A stretch of DNA of 64,000 nt from Porphyromonas pogonae (GTDB lineage Bacteria > Bacteroidota > Bacteroidia > Bacteroidales > Porphyromonadaceae), in contig NZ_CP143258.1 in NCBI RefSeq assembly GCF_036320655.1, positions 1,798,001 to 1,862,000 of the forward strand, written 5' to 3'. Both the position numbers and the translations under genes were made by a program. The notes beneath the pieces were generated by a model. The model searched no databases. It was not told the DNA's origin and saw only the letters and a program-made list of their open reading frames with translations. Shown piece by piece: positions 25,773 to 33,786 of this stretch; the first letter of the stretch is position 1, and every line of letters starts with the position of its first letter.

Positions 25773-27533
25773 ATGGCTACAAAAGGAATTGTTAAAGGAA
25801 TTGTCTCCAACTTGGTGACAATTGAAGTTGACGGGCCTGTTTCTCAGAATGAGATTTGTTACATCACAGTCAATGGTATTGCCTTGATGAGTGAAGTAAT
25901 TAAGGTGATAGGTTCCTCTGCATATGCTCAGGTTTTTGAGAGTACGCGCGGTATGCGTATCAATGACCCGGTAGAATTTACAGGACATATGCTTGAGGTT
26001 ACTCTGGGTCCGGGTATGCTCTCCAAAAATTATGATGGTTTGCAACATGATTTGGATAAGATGGATGGGGTATTCCTTAAACGAGGAGAATATACTTACC
26101 CCTTGGACGATGATAAAGAGTGGGAGTTTAAGCCCCTTGCGAAAGTGGGCGATAAAGTACAATGTGGAGCTTGGCTTGGACAAGTGGATGAAAACTTCCA
26201 ACCACATAAAATTATGGTTCCCTTTACTTTTCAAGGGAGTTATACTGTAAAAAGTCTATCGCCCGAAGGCTCATATAAGGTAAATGATACTATAGCTGTT
26301 ATTACAGACAGCGAGGGCAATGACCATGATATCTCTATGGTTCAGAAATGGCCTGTAAAAAAAGCTATAACATGCTATAGAGAAAAGCCCAGGCCGCACA
26401 AACTTCTTGAAACAGGAGTACGTGTTATTGATACTATCAATCCTATTGTAGAAGGTGGTACGGGGTTTATCCCAGGACCTTTCGGTACTGGTAAAACAGT
26501 GCTACAGCATGCCATATCTAAGCAAGCCGAGGCTGATATTGTGATTATAGCAGCATGTGGTGAGCGTGCCAATGAGGTTGTGGAGATCTTTGCCGAGTTC
26601 CCCCACTTGATTGACCCGCATACAGGACGTAAATTGATGGAACGTACCATCATTATTGCCAATACCTCTAACATGCCTGTTGCGGCTCGTGAAGCGTCAG
26701 TATACACGGCTATGACCATCGCCGAATATTATAGAAGCATGGGACTCAAAGTCCTTTTGATGGCCGACTCTACTTCTCGTTGGGCTCAGGCTTTGAGAGA
26801 GATGTCCAACCGTCTTGAGGAACTTCCCGGGCCTGATGCTTTCCCCATGGACTTATCTGCAATCATCGCCAATTTCTATGCCCGAGCTGGTTTTGTGCAT
26901 TTGAATAATGATGCTACAGGTTCGGTAACCTTTATCGGAACAGTATCTCCTGCGGGAGGTAACCTGAAAGAGCCAGTTACTGAAAATACCAAGAAGGTAG
27001 CACGCTGTTTTTATGCATTGGAACAAGAACGTGCTGATAGGAAGAGATATCCTGCTGTAAATCCTATTGATAGTTACTCAAAGTACTTGGAATATCCCGA
27101 GTTTGAGCAATATATTGCTGAGAAGGTAGGAAACAAATGGATTGAGATGGTAAATGAAGTGAAAATGAGACTTCACCAGGGTAAAGAAATTTCAGAGCAA
27201 ATCAATATCCTCGGGGATGATGGTGTGCCTTTGGAATATCACGTAGTCTTTTGGAAGGCTGAATTGATAGATTTTGTTATCCTTCAACAAGATGCTTTCG
27301 ATGATGTAGACTGTAATACCTCCCTTGAACGTCAAGAATATATGCTCAAAAAGGTCATGGAGCTTTGTCACTCCAATTTTACTTTTGACACATTTGTTGA
27401 TGTCAGCGAGTACTTCAAGCAAATGATCAATATATTTAAGCAAATGAATTATTCGGAGTTTAACAGCGAAGAATTCAAGAAGTTTGAATCACAACTTCAA
27501 GAGCTTGTAAATAAACGTTTAAGTACTAAATAA
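25773..27533 (+). CDS. atpA: V-type ATPase catalytic subunit A
   Basis: Catalytic subunit of the A3B3 ring, 586 residues. It has the Walker A motif GPFGTGKT in IPGPFGTGKTVLQH (about 230), the A-subunit-specific non-homologous insertion (about 115-190), and MADSTSRWAQALREMSNRLE. An in-frame ATG at 25737 lies inside the previous gene; the ATG at 25773 (MATKGIVKGIVSNLV) matches the family start. It is followed by subunit B after 13 bases. All catalytic elements seem intact. Confidence 0.96.
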   Translation: MATKGIVKGIVSNLVTIEVDGPVSQNEICYITVNGIALMSEVIKVIGSSAYAQVFESTRGMRINDPVEFTGHMLEVTLGPGMLSKNYDGLQHDLDKMDGVFLKRGEYTYPLDDDKEWEFKPLAKVGDKVQCGAWLGQVDENFQPHKIMVPFTFQGSYTVKSLSPEGSYKVNDTIAVITDSEGNDHDISMVQKWPVKKAITCYREKPRPHKLLETGVRVIDTINPIVEGGTGFIPGPFGTGKTVLQHAISKQAEADIVIIAACGERANEVVEIFAEFPHLIDPHTGRKLMERTIIIANTSNMPVAAREASVYTAMTIAEYYRSMGLKVLLMADSTSRWAQALREMSNRLEELPGPDAFPMDLSAIIANFYARAGFVHLNNDATGSVTFIGTVSPAGGNLKEPVTENTKKVARCFYALEQERADRKRYPAVNPIDSYSKYLEYPEFEQYIAEKVGNKWIEMVNEVKMRLHQGKEISEQINILGDDGVPLEYHVVFWKAELIDFVILQQDAFDDVDCNTSLERQEYMLKKVMELCHSNFTFDTFVDVSEYFKQMINIFKQMNYSEFNSEEFKKFESQLQELVNKRLSTK

Positions 27534-27546
27534 GATAAATATAGAT

Positions 27547-28872
27547 ATGGCTACAAAAGCGTTTCAAAAGATATATACCAAAATCACCAATATTACCAAG
27601 GCTACTTGTATGCTCAAGGCTACCGGCGTTGGTAATGAAGAGCTTGCTACAATCAATGGCCGTTTGGCACAGGTAGTAAAGATTATGGGGGATGAGGTAA
27701 CTTTGCAGGTATTTGGTGGTACTGAAGCTATCCCTACGAATGCCGAAGTTATTTTTATGGGGAAAGCTCCTTCACTCAAAGTTGGTGATCAGTTGGCCGG
27801 TCGTTTCTTCAATGCATATGGAGATCCTATTGATGGCGGCCCAGCTGTTGATGGTAATGAAGTAGAAATCGGAGGTCCTTCAGTAAACCCTGTCCGACGT
27901 AAACAACCTTCAGAGCTTATTGCTACAGGTATTGCGGGTATTGACCTGAACAATACATTGGTTACCGGTCAGAAAATACCTTTCTTTGCCGATCCTGACC
28001 AGCCTTTCAATGAGGTAATGGCCATGGTAGCATTGAGAGCTCAGAGTGATAAGATCATTCTTGGTGGTATGGGTATGACCAATGATGATTATCTATTTTT
28101 CAAAAATACATTTAGTAATGCCGGAGCTCTGGATCGTATTGTAAGTTTTATCAATACTACAGAACAACCATCCGTTGAGCGATTACTTATCCCTGACATG
28201 GCACTTACTGCAGCAGAGTACTTTGCTGTGGAGAAAAATGAGAAGGTGCTTGTGTTACTAACAGACATGACCAACTATGCCGATGCTTTAGCAATCGTAT
28301 CCAATAGAATGGATCAAATTCCATCTAAAGACTCTATGCCGGGTTCTCTTTATTCTGACTTGGCCAAGATTTATGAAAAGGCTGTACAGTTTCCTGAAGG
28401 CGGCTCTATTACTATTATTGCAGTTACTACACTTTCAGGAGGGGATATTACCCATGCTGTTCCTGATAATACCGGTTACATCACAGAAGGACAGTTGTAT
28501 CTAAGACGTGATGCTAATGTGGGTAAAGTTATTGTGGATCCGTTCAGAAGTTTGTCTCGTCTCAAACAACTTGTAATTGGTAAGAAAACAAGAGAAGATC
28601 ATCCGCAGGTTATGAATGCCGCTGTACGTTTGTTCTCTGATGCTGCCAATGCTCAAACAAAGATGGAGAATGGTTTCGATTTGACAGACTATGACAACAG
28701 AACATTGAAATTTGCCGATGACTATGCAACAGAGTTGCTCGCTATCGACGTCAATCTGAATACCACCGAAATGTTGGATACAGCTTGGGATCTGTTCTCA
28801 AAGTATTTCAAACCCACAGAAGTCAATATCAAGCAGCAGCTTGTAGATAAATACTGGAAAGAAAACGCTTGA
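27547..28872 (+). CDS. atpB: V-type ATPase subunit B
   Basis: Non-catalytic nucleotide-binding-type subunit of the A3B3 ring, 441 residues. As usual for B chains there is no Walker A lysine; the corresponding region reads VTGQKIPFFADPDQPFNEV (about 138-156). The DMTNYADALAIVSNRMDQIP stretch and C-terminal helical domain are conserved. It lies between A and D with 13-base gaps on both sides. No anomalies. Confidence 0.95.
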   Translation: MATKAFQKIYTKITNITKATCMLKATGVGNEELATINGRLAQVVKIMGDEVTLQVFGGTEAIPTNAEVIFMGKAPSLKVGDQLAGRFFNAYGDPIDGGPAVDGNEVEIGGPSVNPVRRKQPSELIATGIAGIDLNNTLVTGQKIPFFADPDQPFNEVMAMVALRAQSDKIILGGMGMTNDDYLFFKNTFSNAGALDRIVSFINTTEQPSVERLLIPDMALTAAEYFAVEKNEKVLVLLTDMTNYADALAIVSNRMDQIPSKDSMPGSLYSDLAKIYEKAVQFPEGGSITIIAVTTLSGGDITHAVPDNTGYITEGQLYLRRDANVGKVIVDPFRSLSRLKQLVIGKKTREDHPQVMNAAVRLFSDAANAQTKMENGFDLTDYDNRTLKFADDYATELLAIDVNLNTTEMLDTAWDLFSKYFKPTEVNIKQQLVDKYWKENA

Positions 28873-28885
28873 TAAATAATTCAAA

Positions 28886-29503
28886 ATGGCGATAAAGTTT
28901 CAATATAATAAAACATCTCTTCAGCAACAGGAAAAGAACCTGAAAATGCGTGTGCGAACCCTGCCTACAATCAAGAGCAAGGAGAGTGCTTTGCGTGTTC
29001 AGGTGAAGCAGACCAAAAGAGAGGTTGACCGATTGGAACAGCAGCTTGAGCAGGAAATTCAAGGTTACCAAAGCATGGTGAGTTTGTGGGATGAGTTTAA
29101 TCCGGAGCTTATATCAGTCAATAGTGTAGATTTGTCTACAAAGAAGATTGCCGGAGTGGTCATTCCTGTTTTGGATCATATACATTATGATGTAAAGCCT
29201 TTTAGCCTTTTCAACTCACCTTCGTGGTATGCAGAGGGGATTGATCTCCTCAAGAGTTTGGCCACTACAGGTGTTGAGGCTGAGTTTTTGCGACTAAAGC
29301 TGGAGTTTCTGGAGCATGCACGTAAGAAAACTACTCAAAAGGTCAATCTTTTTGAGAAAGTGCAGATTCCCGGTTACCAAGATGCTATTCGAAAGATCAA
29401 GCGTTTCCTTGAAGATGAAGAGAGTCTTTCCAAATCAGCTCAAAAGATTATGAGGGCAAATTTGGAAAAGAAATACGAAAAAATTGAGGAGGCTTCATTA
29501 TGA
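28886..29503 (+). CDS. atpD: V-type ATPase subunit D
   Basis: Central-rotor subunit D, 205 residues. Long N- and C-terminal helices (about 1-75 and 130-200, the first with KFQYNKTSLQQQEKNLKMRV) would form the antiparallel coiled coil that turns inside A3B3. Its stop codon overlaps the start of subunit I (ATGA). Subunit F, which normally caps D, is not encoded in this operon. Confidence 0.9.
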   Translation: MAIKFQYNKTSLQQQEKNLKMRVRTLPTIKSKESALRVQVKQTKREVDRLEQQLEQEIQGYQSMVSLWDEFNPELISVNSVDLSTKKIAGVVIPVLDHIHYDVKPFSLFNSPSWYAEGIDLLKSLATTGVEAEFLRLKLEFLEHARKKTTQKVNLFEKVQIPGYQDAIRKIKRFLEDEESLSKSAQKIMRANLEKKYEKIEEASL

Positions 29504-31329
29504 TAACTACAATGAACAAATACTCTTTTGTAATTTTCCATAAAGAGTATCATGACTTTTTATTAAAGCTTCGGAGTTTAGGCGTAGTGCATATTCAGGA
29601 GTCTAAGAACCCTAAAGAAATTAAAGAATTACAGGATCTGCTCAATCTTCGTAAGGAGATTACCCAAGTCAGGCATAATGTTGCTTCTTTCGGAACCGAC
29701 GTTAAACTTGAAGAGGAAAAAGTAGAACTTTCTGATGACTTTACAGAGGAAATAGGCCAAAAGGTCTTAGCCGAGGCTAAAGAATTGCTCGATAAAAAGA
29801 ATCGTTTGGATCAGGAGTTCCTTGCCAAGAACAAAGAATATACAGATGTTGAGGTATGGGGAGACTATGATGTAGAGCAAGTATCAAAACTTCGTAAAGC
29901 AGGGTATGTCATTGACTTTTATGTGACATCCAAATCAAATTATTCCCCTGATTGGGTCAATGAGTTCAATGCTATAGAGGTAACTAGCGATAAGTCTCAG
30001 GTACACTTCATCACCATCAATAAATTTGATGATGACTATGAACGTCCCAAGGCTGATATTGTGAAAGCTCCTGTCAAAAGTCTTTCTACTCTTGACCATG
30101 AGCAAAAGGTAATTATTGAGGAGCAAAAAGAAGTCGTTGGGCAGCTTAAGCAATTTGCTGATCATAAAGCCAATCTCTTAGCTCAGTATGATATTTACCT
30201 CGATAATAAATTTTCTTTCAGCAATGCTATCTTACAGGCTGATCTTCAAGCAGAAAATGCGTTGATGGTTCTGGAAGGTTGGGTGCCTGAGGATAAAGCC
30301 TTATCAATGGAGAATGCATTGAGCCAAAATAATTATTATTTCCATAAAATGGAGATAATAGAGGGGGAAAAAGTGCCTATTAAACTCAAAAATAATAAGG
30401 TTACAAAGCTCTTTGAACCTCTAACCAAGATGTTCTCTTTGCCTAATTATTATGAGTTGGATCCCACCCCTTTATTTGCGCCTTTCTTTATGCTTTTCTT
30501 TGGTATGTGCTTTGGTGATGGCGGATATGGACTGTTTGTATTAGTTCTCTGCACATTACTCAAAATCAAGGCTAAACCTGATAAAAAGCCTATTTTGGGA
30601 CTTATGCAATGGTTGGGCGGTTCTGCCTTTGTGGTGGGTATGCTTATGGGATCCTTTTTTGGTGTCACATTGGGATATGCCAAACCGGAAGACTATTTCC
30701 TCAATCAGAACAATCTGATGATTCTGTCCCTTATAATAGGACTTATTCAGATATTGTACGGAAAAGTTCTTGCTGCCATCAAGGTAAAAAAACAGAAGGG
30801 TATCAAATACAGCCTTTCTCGTTTTGCTTGGGTGGTTGTAATTCTATGTTCTTTACTTGCTTTGGCTTTCCCAAAGCTTGCCCCTACAGCTCCTTCTATG
30901 ATAGGAAATGTATTGTGGGGAGTAGCATTAGCAGGTTTGTTAGTGGCTTATTTTTACAATACACCCGGAAAAAACATATTTATCAATTTCGGCACAGGGC
31001 TTTGGGATACTTACAACAATGCATCCGGATTATTGGGCGATACCTTATCTTACATCCGATTGTTTGCTATCGGCCTTACCGGCTCTATTCTTGGGGGGGT
31101 ATTTAATCAGTTGGCAGTCGTACAAACGGAGTCGATGCCTATTCTTGCCCGCATACCTGTGATGCTTATTATCCTTGTTGTGGGGCATGCTATAAATTTT
31201 GGTTTAGCTATGATCGGATCTTTGGTACACCCGCTTCGTCTTACCTATGTAGAGTTTTACAAGAATAGTGAGTTTGAGGGTGGGGGTAATCAATACGAAC
31301 CTTTTAGAAATAAAAAAACAAATAATTAA
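29500..31329 (+). CDS. atpI: V-type ATPase subunit I (a)
   Basis: The stator membrane subunit, 609 residues. A soluble N-terminal half (about 1-310) with coiled-coil arms that contact the peripheral stalks is followed by about seven to eight membrane spans (about 318-590). The conserved ion-path arginine sits in TLSYIRLFAIGLTGSI. ATG at 29500 overlaps the D stop; a second ATG at 29512 (MNKYSFVIF) is equally plausible. It is followed by the rotor-ring gene after 32 bases. Normal length. Confidence 0.92.
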   Translation: MITTMNKYSFVIFHKEYHDFLLKLRSLGVVHIQESKNPKEIKELQDLLNLRKEITQVRHNVASFGTDVKLEEEKVELSDDFTEEIGQKVLAEAKELLDKKNRLDQEFLAKNKEYTDVEVWGDYDVEQVSKLRKAGYVIDFYVTSKSNYSPDWVNEFNAIEVTSDKSQVHFITINKFDDDYERPKADIVKAPVKSLSTLDHEQKVIIEEQKEVVGQLKQFADHKANLLAQYDIYLDNKFSFSNAILQADLQAENALMVLEGWVPEDKALSMENALSQNNYYFHKMEIIEGEKVPIKLKNNKVTKLFEPLTKMFSLPNYYELDPTPLFAPFFMLFFGMCFGDGGYGLFVLVLCTLLKIKAKPDKKPILGLMQWLGGSAFVVGMLMGSFFGVTLGYAKPEDYFLNQNNLMILSLIIGLIQILYGKVLAAIKVKKQKGIKYSLSRFAWVVVILCSLLALAFPKLAPTAPSMIGNVLWGVALAGLLVAYFYNTPGKNIFINFGTGLWDTYNNASGLLGDTLSYIRLFAIGLTGSILGGVFNQLAVVQTESMPILARIPVMLIILVVGHAINFGLAMIGSLVHPLRLTYVEFYKNSEFEGGGNQYEPFRNKKTNN

Positions 31330-31361
31330 AAGTATAATTAATATCAAATCATTGAATTGTT

Positions 31362-31841
31362 ATGAACGAAATGTTGGCTTATTTAGGAGTTGCACTTATG
31401 GTCGGACTTACCGGTATAGGTAGTAGTATTGGTGTAACTATCTGCGGTAACTCTGTTGTTGGTGCTATGAGAAAGAATCCTGATTCTTTGGGTCTTTACA
31501 TTGCTTTGAGCGCATTACCAAGTTCTCAGGGTCTTTATGGTTTCGTTGGTTTCTTTATGGCTTCATCGCTGATCGGTAAGTTGGTTGCTGCTCAAGCACT
31601 GGGAGCTGTGGCTGCATGGGCAATTTTCGGAGCCGGTTTGGCTTTGGGTGTTGTTGGCCTTTTCTCAGCCATTCGCCAGTCTCAGGTTTGTGCCAATGGT
31701 ATTCAGGCTATCGGATCAGGACACAATGTCTTCTCTGCTACAATGGTGATGGCCGTATTCCCTGAGCTGTATGCTATTTTGGCTTTGCTTGTGTCTATCC
31801 TTATCTTCAACTCTGTACCGGGTATGGTCGGTATGGCATAA
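31362..31841 (+). CDS. atpK: V-type ATPase subunit K (proteolipid ring), probable Na+ type
   Basis: The 159-residue protein has two hairpins (four membrane helices) that form the rotor ring. The ion carboxylate is E135 (AVFPELYAIL), only in the second hairpin. By comparison with the sodium-binding NtpK of Enterococcus hirae, L52, S55, Q56, Y59, Q106 and E135 stand where L61, T64, Q65, Y68, Q110 and E139 form the sodium site, so sodium coupling is probable. It is the last gene of the operon and is followed by a strong terminator. Confidence 0.92.
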   Translation: MNEMLAYLGVALMVGLTGIGSSIGVTICGNSVVGAMRKNPDSLGLYIALSALPSSQGLYGFVGFFMASSLIGKLVAAQALGAVAAWAIFGAGLALGVVGLFSAIRQSQVCANGIQAIGSGHNVFSATMVMAVFPELYAILALLVSILIFNSVPGMVGMA

Positions 31842-31893
31842 TAATGCCTTCAAAGATATTGTAAGGAAACTTTAAAGGTTTTATTTAATACAT

Positions 31894-31926
31894 AAAGAGC
31901 TGTCATATATGGCAGCTCTTTTTGTT
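31894..31926 (+). terminator. Terminator of the V-ATPase operon
   Basis: AAAGAGCTGTCA pairs with TGGCAGCTCTTT (31894-31905 with 31910-31921, one G-U) around TATA and is followed by TTTTTG. Confidence 0.88.
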
Positions 31927-31968
31927 TAGCAATAATTCAAAAAATCTTAATAGTTCGATAAAAACAGC

Positions 31969-31976
31969 TAAATTTG
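31969..31976 (+). promoter_or_regulatory. Likely -7 element of pheS
   Basis: TAAATTTG, 28 bases before the pheS ATG and just past the V-ATPase terminator, fits TAnnTTTG. The upstream TTG element is not clear. Confidence 0.45.
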
Positions 31977-32004
31977 TAATCTGGCATGGTGAAATTATAA
32001 GAAT

Positions 32005-33024
32005 ATGCAAAATAGAATCAAGGCGCTGTTAGAAGAGATAGCAAATCTTACAGCCGTAACCACGGAAGAGGTAGAAGCTCTCCGTATCAAATATCTTAGT
32101 AAAAAAGGAGAAGTTGCCAAATTATTTGATGACTTCAAAACGGTTTCAGCGGAAGAGAAGAGGGCTTTGGGGCAACAGTTGAATCAGCTCAAGAACAAAG
32201 CTACCGATACCATCAATCAATTACGGGAAAACCTTTCTTTACAGCATAGTGAGGTTGATAGTATTGATTGGTCGCGTACTGCGTATCCCCATAGGCTTGG
32301 TACCAGACATCCTTTGACTTTGGTAAAAGAGGAAATATGTGAGATTTTTGCTCGTATGGGTTTTAGCATTGCAGAAGGTCCTGAGATTGAAGATGACTGG
32401 CATGTGTTTTCATCTTTAAATTTTGCAGAGGATCATCCCGCCCGTGACATGCAGGATACCTTTTTTATTCAGCATCAGCCCGATGTAGTATTGCGTACAC
32501 ACACTTCCTCAGTCCAAAGCCGTGTAATGGAAGAGACACAACCTCCTATTCGTATCATTTGTCCGGGTAGAGTATATCGTAATGAGGTGATTTCATACCG
32601 TGCACATTGTTTCTTTCACCAAGTAGAAGCTTTGTATGTAGATAAGAATGTATCATTTGCTGATCTTAAGCAAGTTTTATTGTATTTTGCCCAAGAGATG
32701 TTTGGCCCTGATACAAAAATAAGATTACGTCCTTCTTACTTTCCTTTTACCGAACCTTCAGCGGAAATGGACATCTCATGTAATATCTGTGGAGGCGAAG
32801 GATGTGCATTCTGTAAATATACAGGTTGGGTAGAGATTTTGGGATGCGGTATGGTAGACCCTAATGTTTTGGAAAATTGTGGTATCGACAGTTCTATATA
32901 TTCAGGCTATGCTTTGGGTATGGGGATAGAACGTATTACCAATCTTAAATATAGAGTAAAGGATTTACGCTTATTCTCTGAAAATGATCAGAGATTCTTG
33001 GAGCAGTTCAAGAGCGTGCACTAA
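32005..33024 (+). CDS. pheS: Phenylalanine-tRNA ligase alpha subunit
   Basis: Class II synthetase alpha chain, 339 residues, which with PheT charges tRNA-Phe. The N-terminal coiled coil (about 1-80) binds tRNA; HPLTLVKEEICEIFARMGF opens the catalytic core; motif 2 includes GRVYRNE and FHQVEALYVD, and motif 3 is ALGMGIERITNLKY. Length is normal. pheT is not adjacent, which is common in Bacteroidetes. It is followed by nth after 4 bases, so the two are co-transcribed. Confidence 0.96.
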   Translation: MQNRIKALLEEIANLTAVTTEEVEALRIKYLSKKGEVAKLFDDFKTVSAEEKRALGQQLNQLKNKATDTINQLRENLSLQHSEVDSIDWSRTAYPHRLGTRHPLTLVKEEICEIFARMGFSIAEGPEIEDDWHVFSSLNFAEDHPARDMQDTFFIQHQPDVVLRTHTSSVQSRVMEETQPPIRIICPGRVYRNEVISYRAHCFFHQVEALYVDKNVSFADLKQVLLYFAQEMFGPDTKIRLRPSYFPFTEPSAEMDISCNICGGEGCAFCKYTGWVEILGCGMVDPNVLENCGIDSSIYSGYALGMGIERITNLKYRVKDLRLFSENDQRFLEQFKSVH

Positions 33025-33028
33025 TATT

Positions 33029-33694
33029 ATGACAAAAGCGGAGCGTTTTAGACACGTAATTCAATGGTTTGAAGAAAACAGACCTATTGCAGAAACAGAG
33101 CTTCATTATACTACTCCATTTGAATTGCTGGTAGCAGTAATCTTGTCAGCTCAATGTACTGATAAACGTGTTAATATGATTACGCCTGCATTACTTATGC
33201 AATATCCAAATCCTCAGGCTATGGCTAAAGCCGAACCTGAGGATATTTTTCCTTATATCAGAAGTGTCAGTTACCCTAATAATAAAGCCAAGCATCTTAG
33301 CAACATGGCTAAAATGTTGGTTTCGGAATTCCACTCTGAAGTTCCCGATGAAGTGAGTGATCTTATAAAGCTTCCGGGAGTAGGTCGCAAAACAGCCAAT
33401 GTGATTGCATCAGTCATATTTGACAAGCCTGCTATGGCTGTCGATACTCACGTATTTAGAGTATCCAATCGAATAGGACTTACTACTAACTCCAAATCTC
33501 CTTTACAGACAGAATTAGAGTTGATCAAGTATATTCCCGAGCCTCTCATCGCCAAGGCTCATCATTGGCTTATATTACATGGCAGATATGTCTGCTTGGC
33601 TCGGAAGCCCAAATGTAATGAGTGTGGGCTTACACCATATTGTCGTTACTATCAGACGATGCAAAAAAAGGCTTCAGATACTATCAAAAAATAA
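33029..33694 (+). CDS. nth: Endonuclease III
   Basis: Base-excision glycosylase/AP lyase for oxidised pyrimidines, 221 residues. The helix-hairpin-helix LPGVGRKTANV carries catalytic K121, and D139 follows in AVDTHVFRV. The C-terminus has the 4Fe-4S pattern C-X6-C-X2-C-X5-C (CLARKPKCNECGLTPYC). An upstream frame extension to 32984 overlaps pheS; ATG at 33029, 4 bases after the pheS stop, gives the standard N-terminus. Assignment is secure. Confidence 0.96.
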   Translation: MTKAERFRHVIQWFEENRPIAETELHYTTPFELLVAVILSAQCTDKRVNMITPALLMQYPNPQAMAKAEPEDIFPYIRSVSYPNNKAKHLSNMAKMLVSEFHSEVPDEVSDLIKLPGVGRKTANVIASVIFDKPAMAVDTHVFRVSNRIGLTTNSKSPLQTELELIKYIPEPLIAKAHHWLILHGRYVCLARKPKCNECGLTPYCRYYQTMQKKASDTIKK

Positions 33695-33786
33695 TAAGAT
33701 AATATCTATTGCTGGGTAGACATTACCTTATCTTTTGAGTACAAATACCTGATAAATGTATTAAAATCAACAGTATTTGCTATTGC

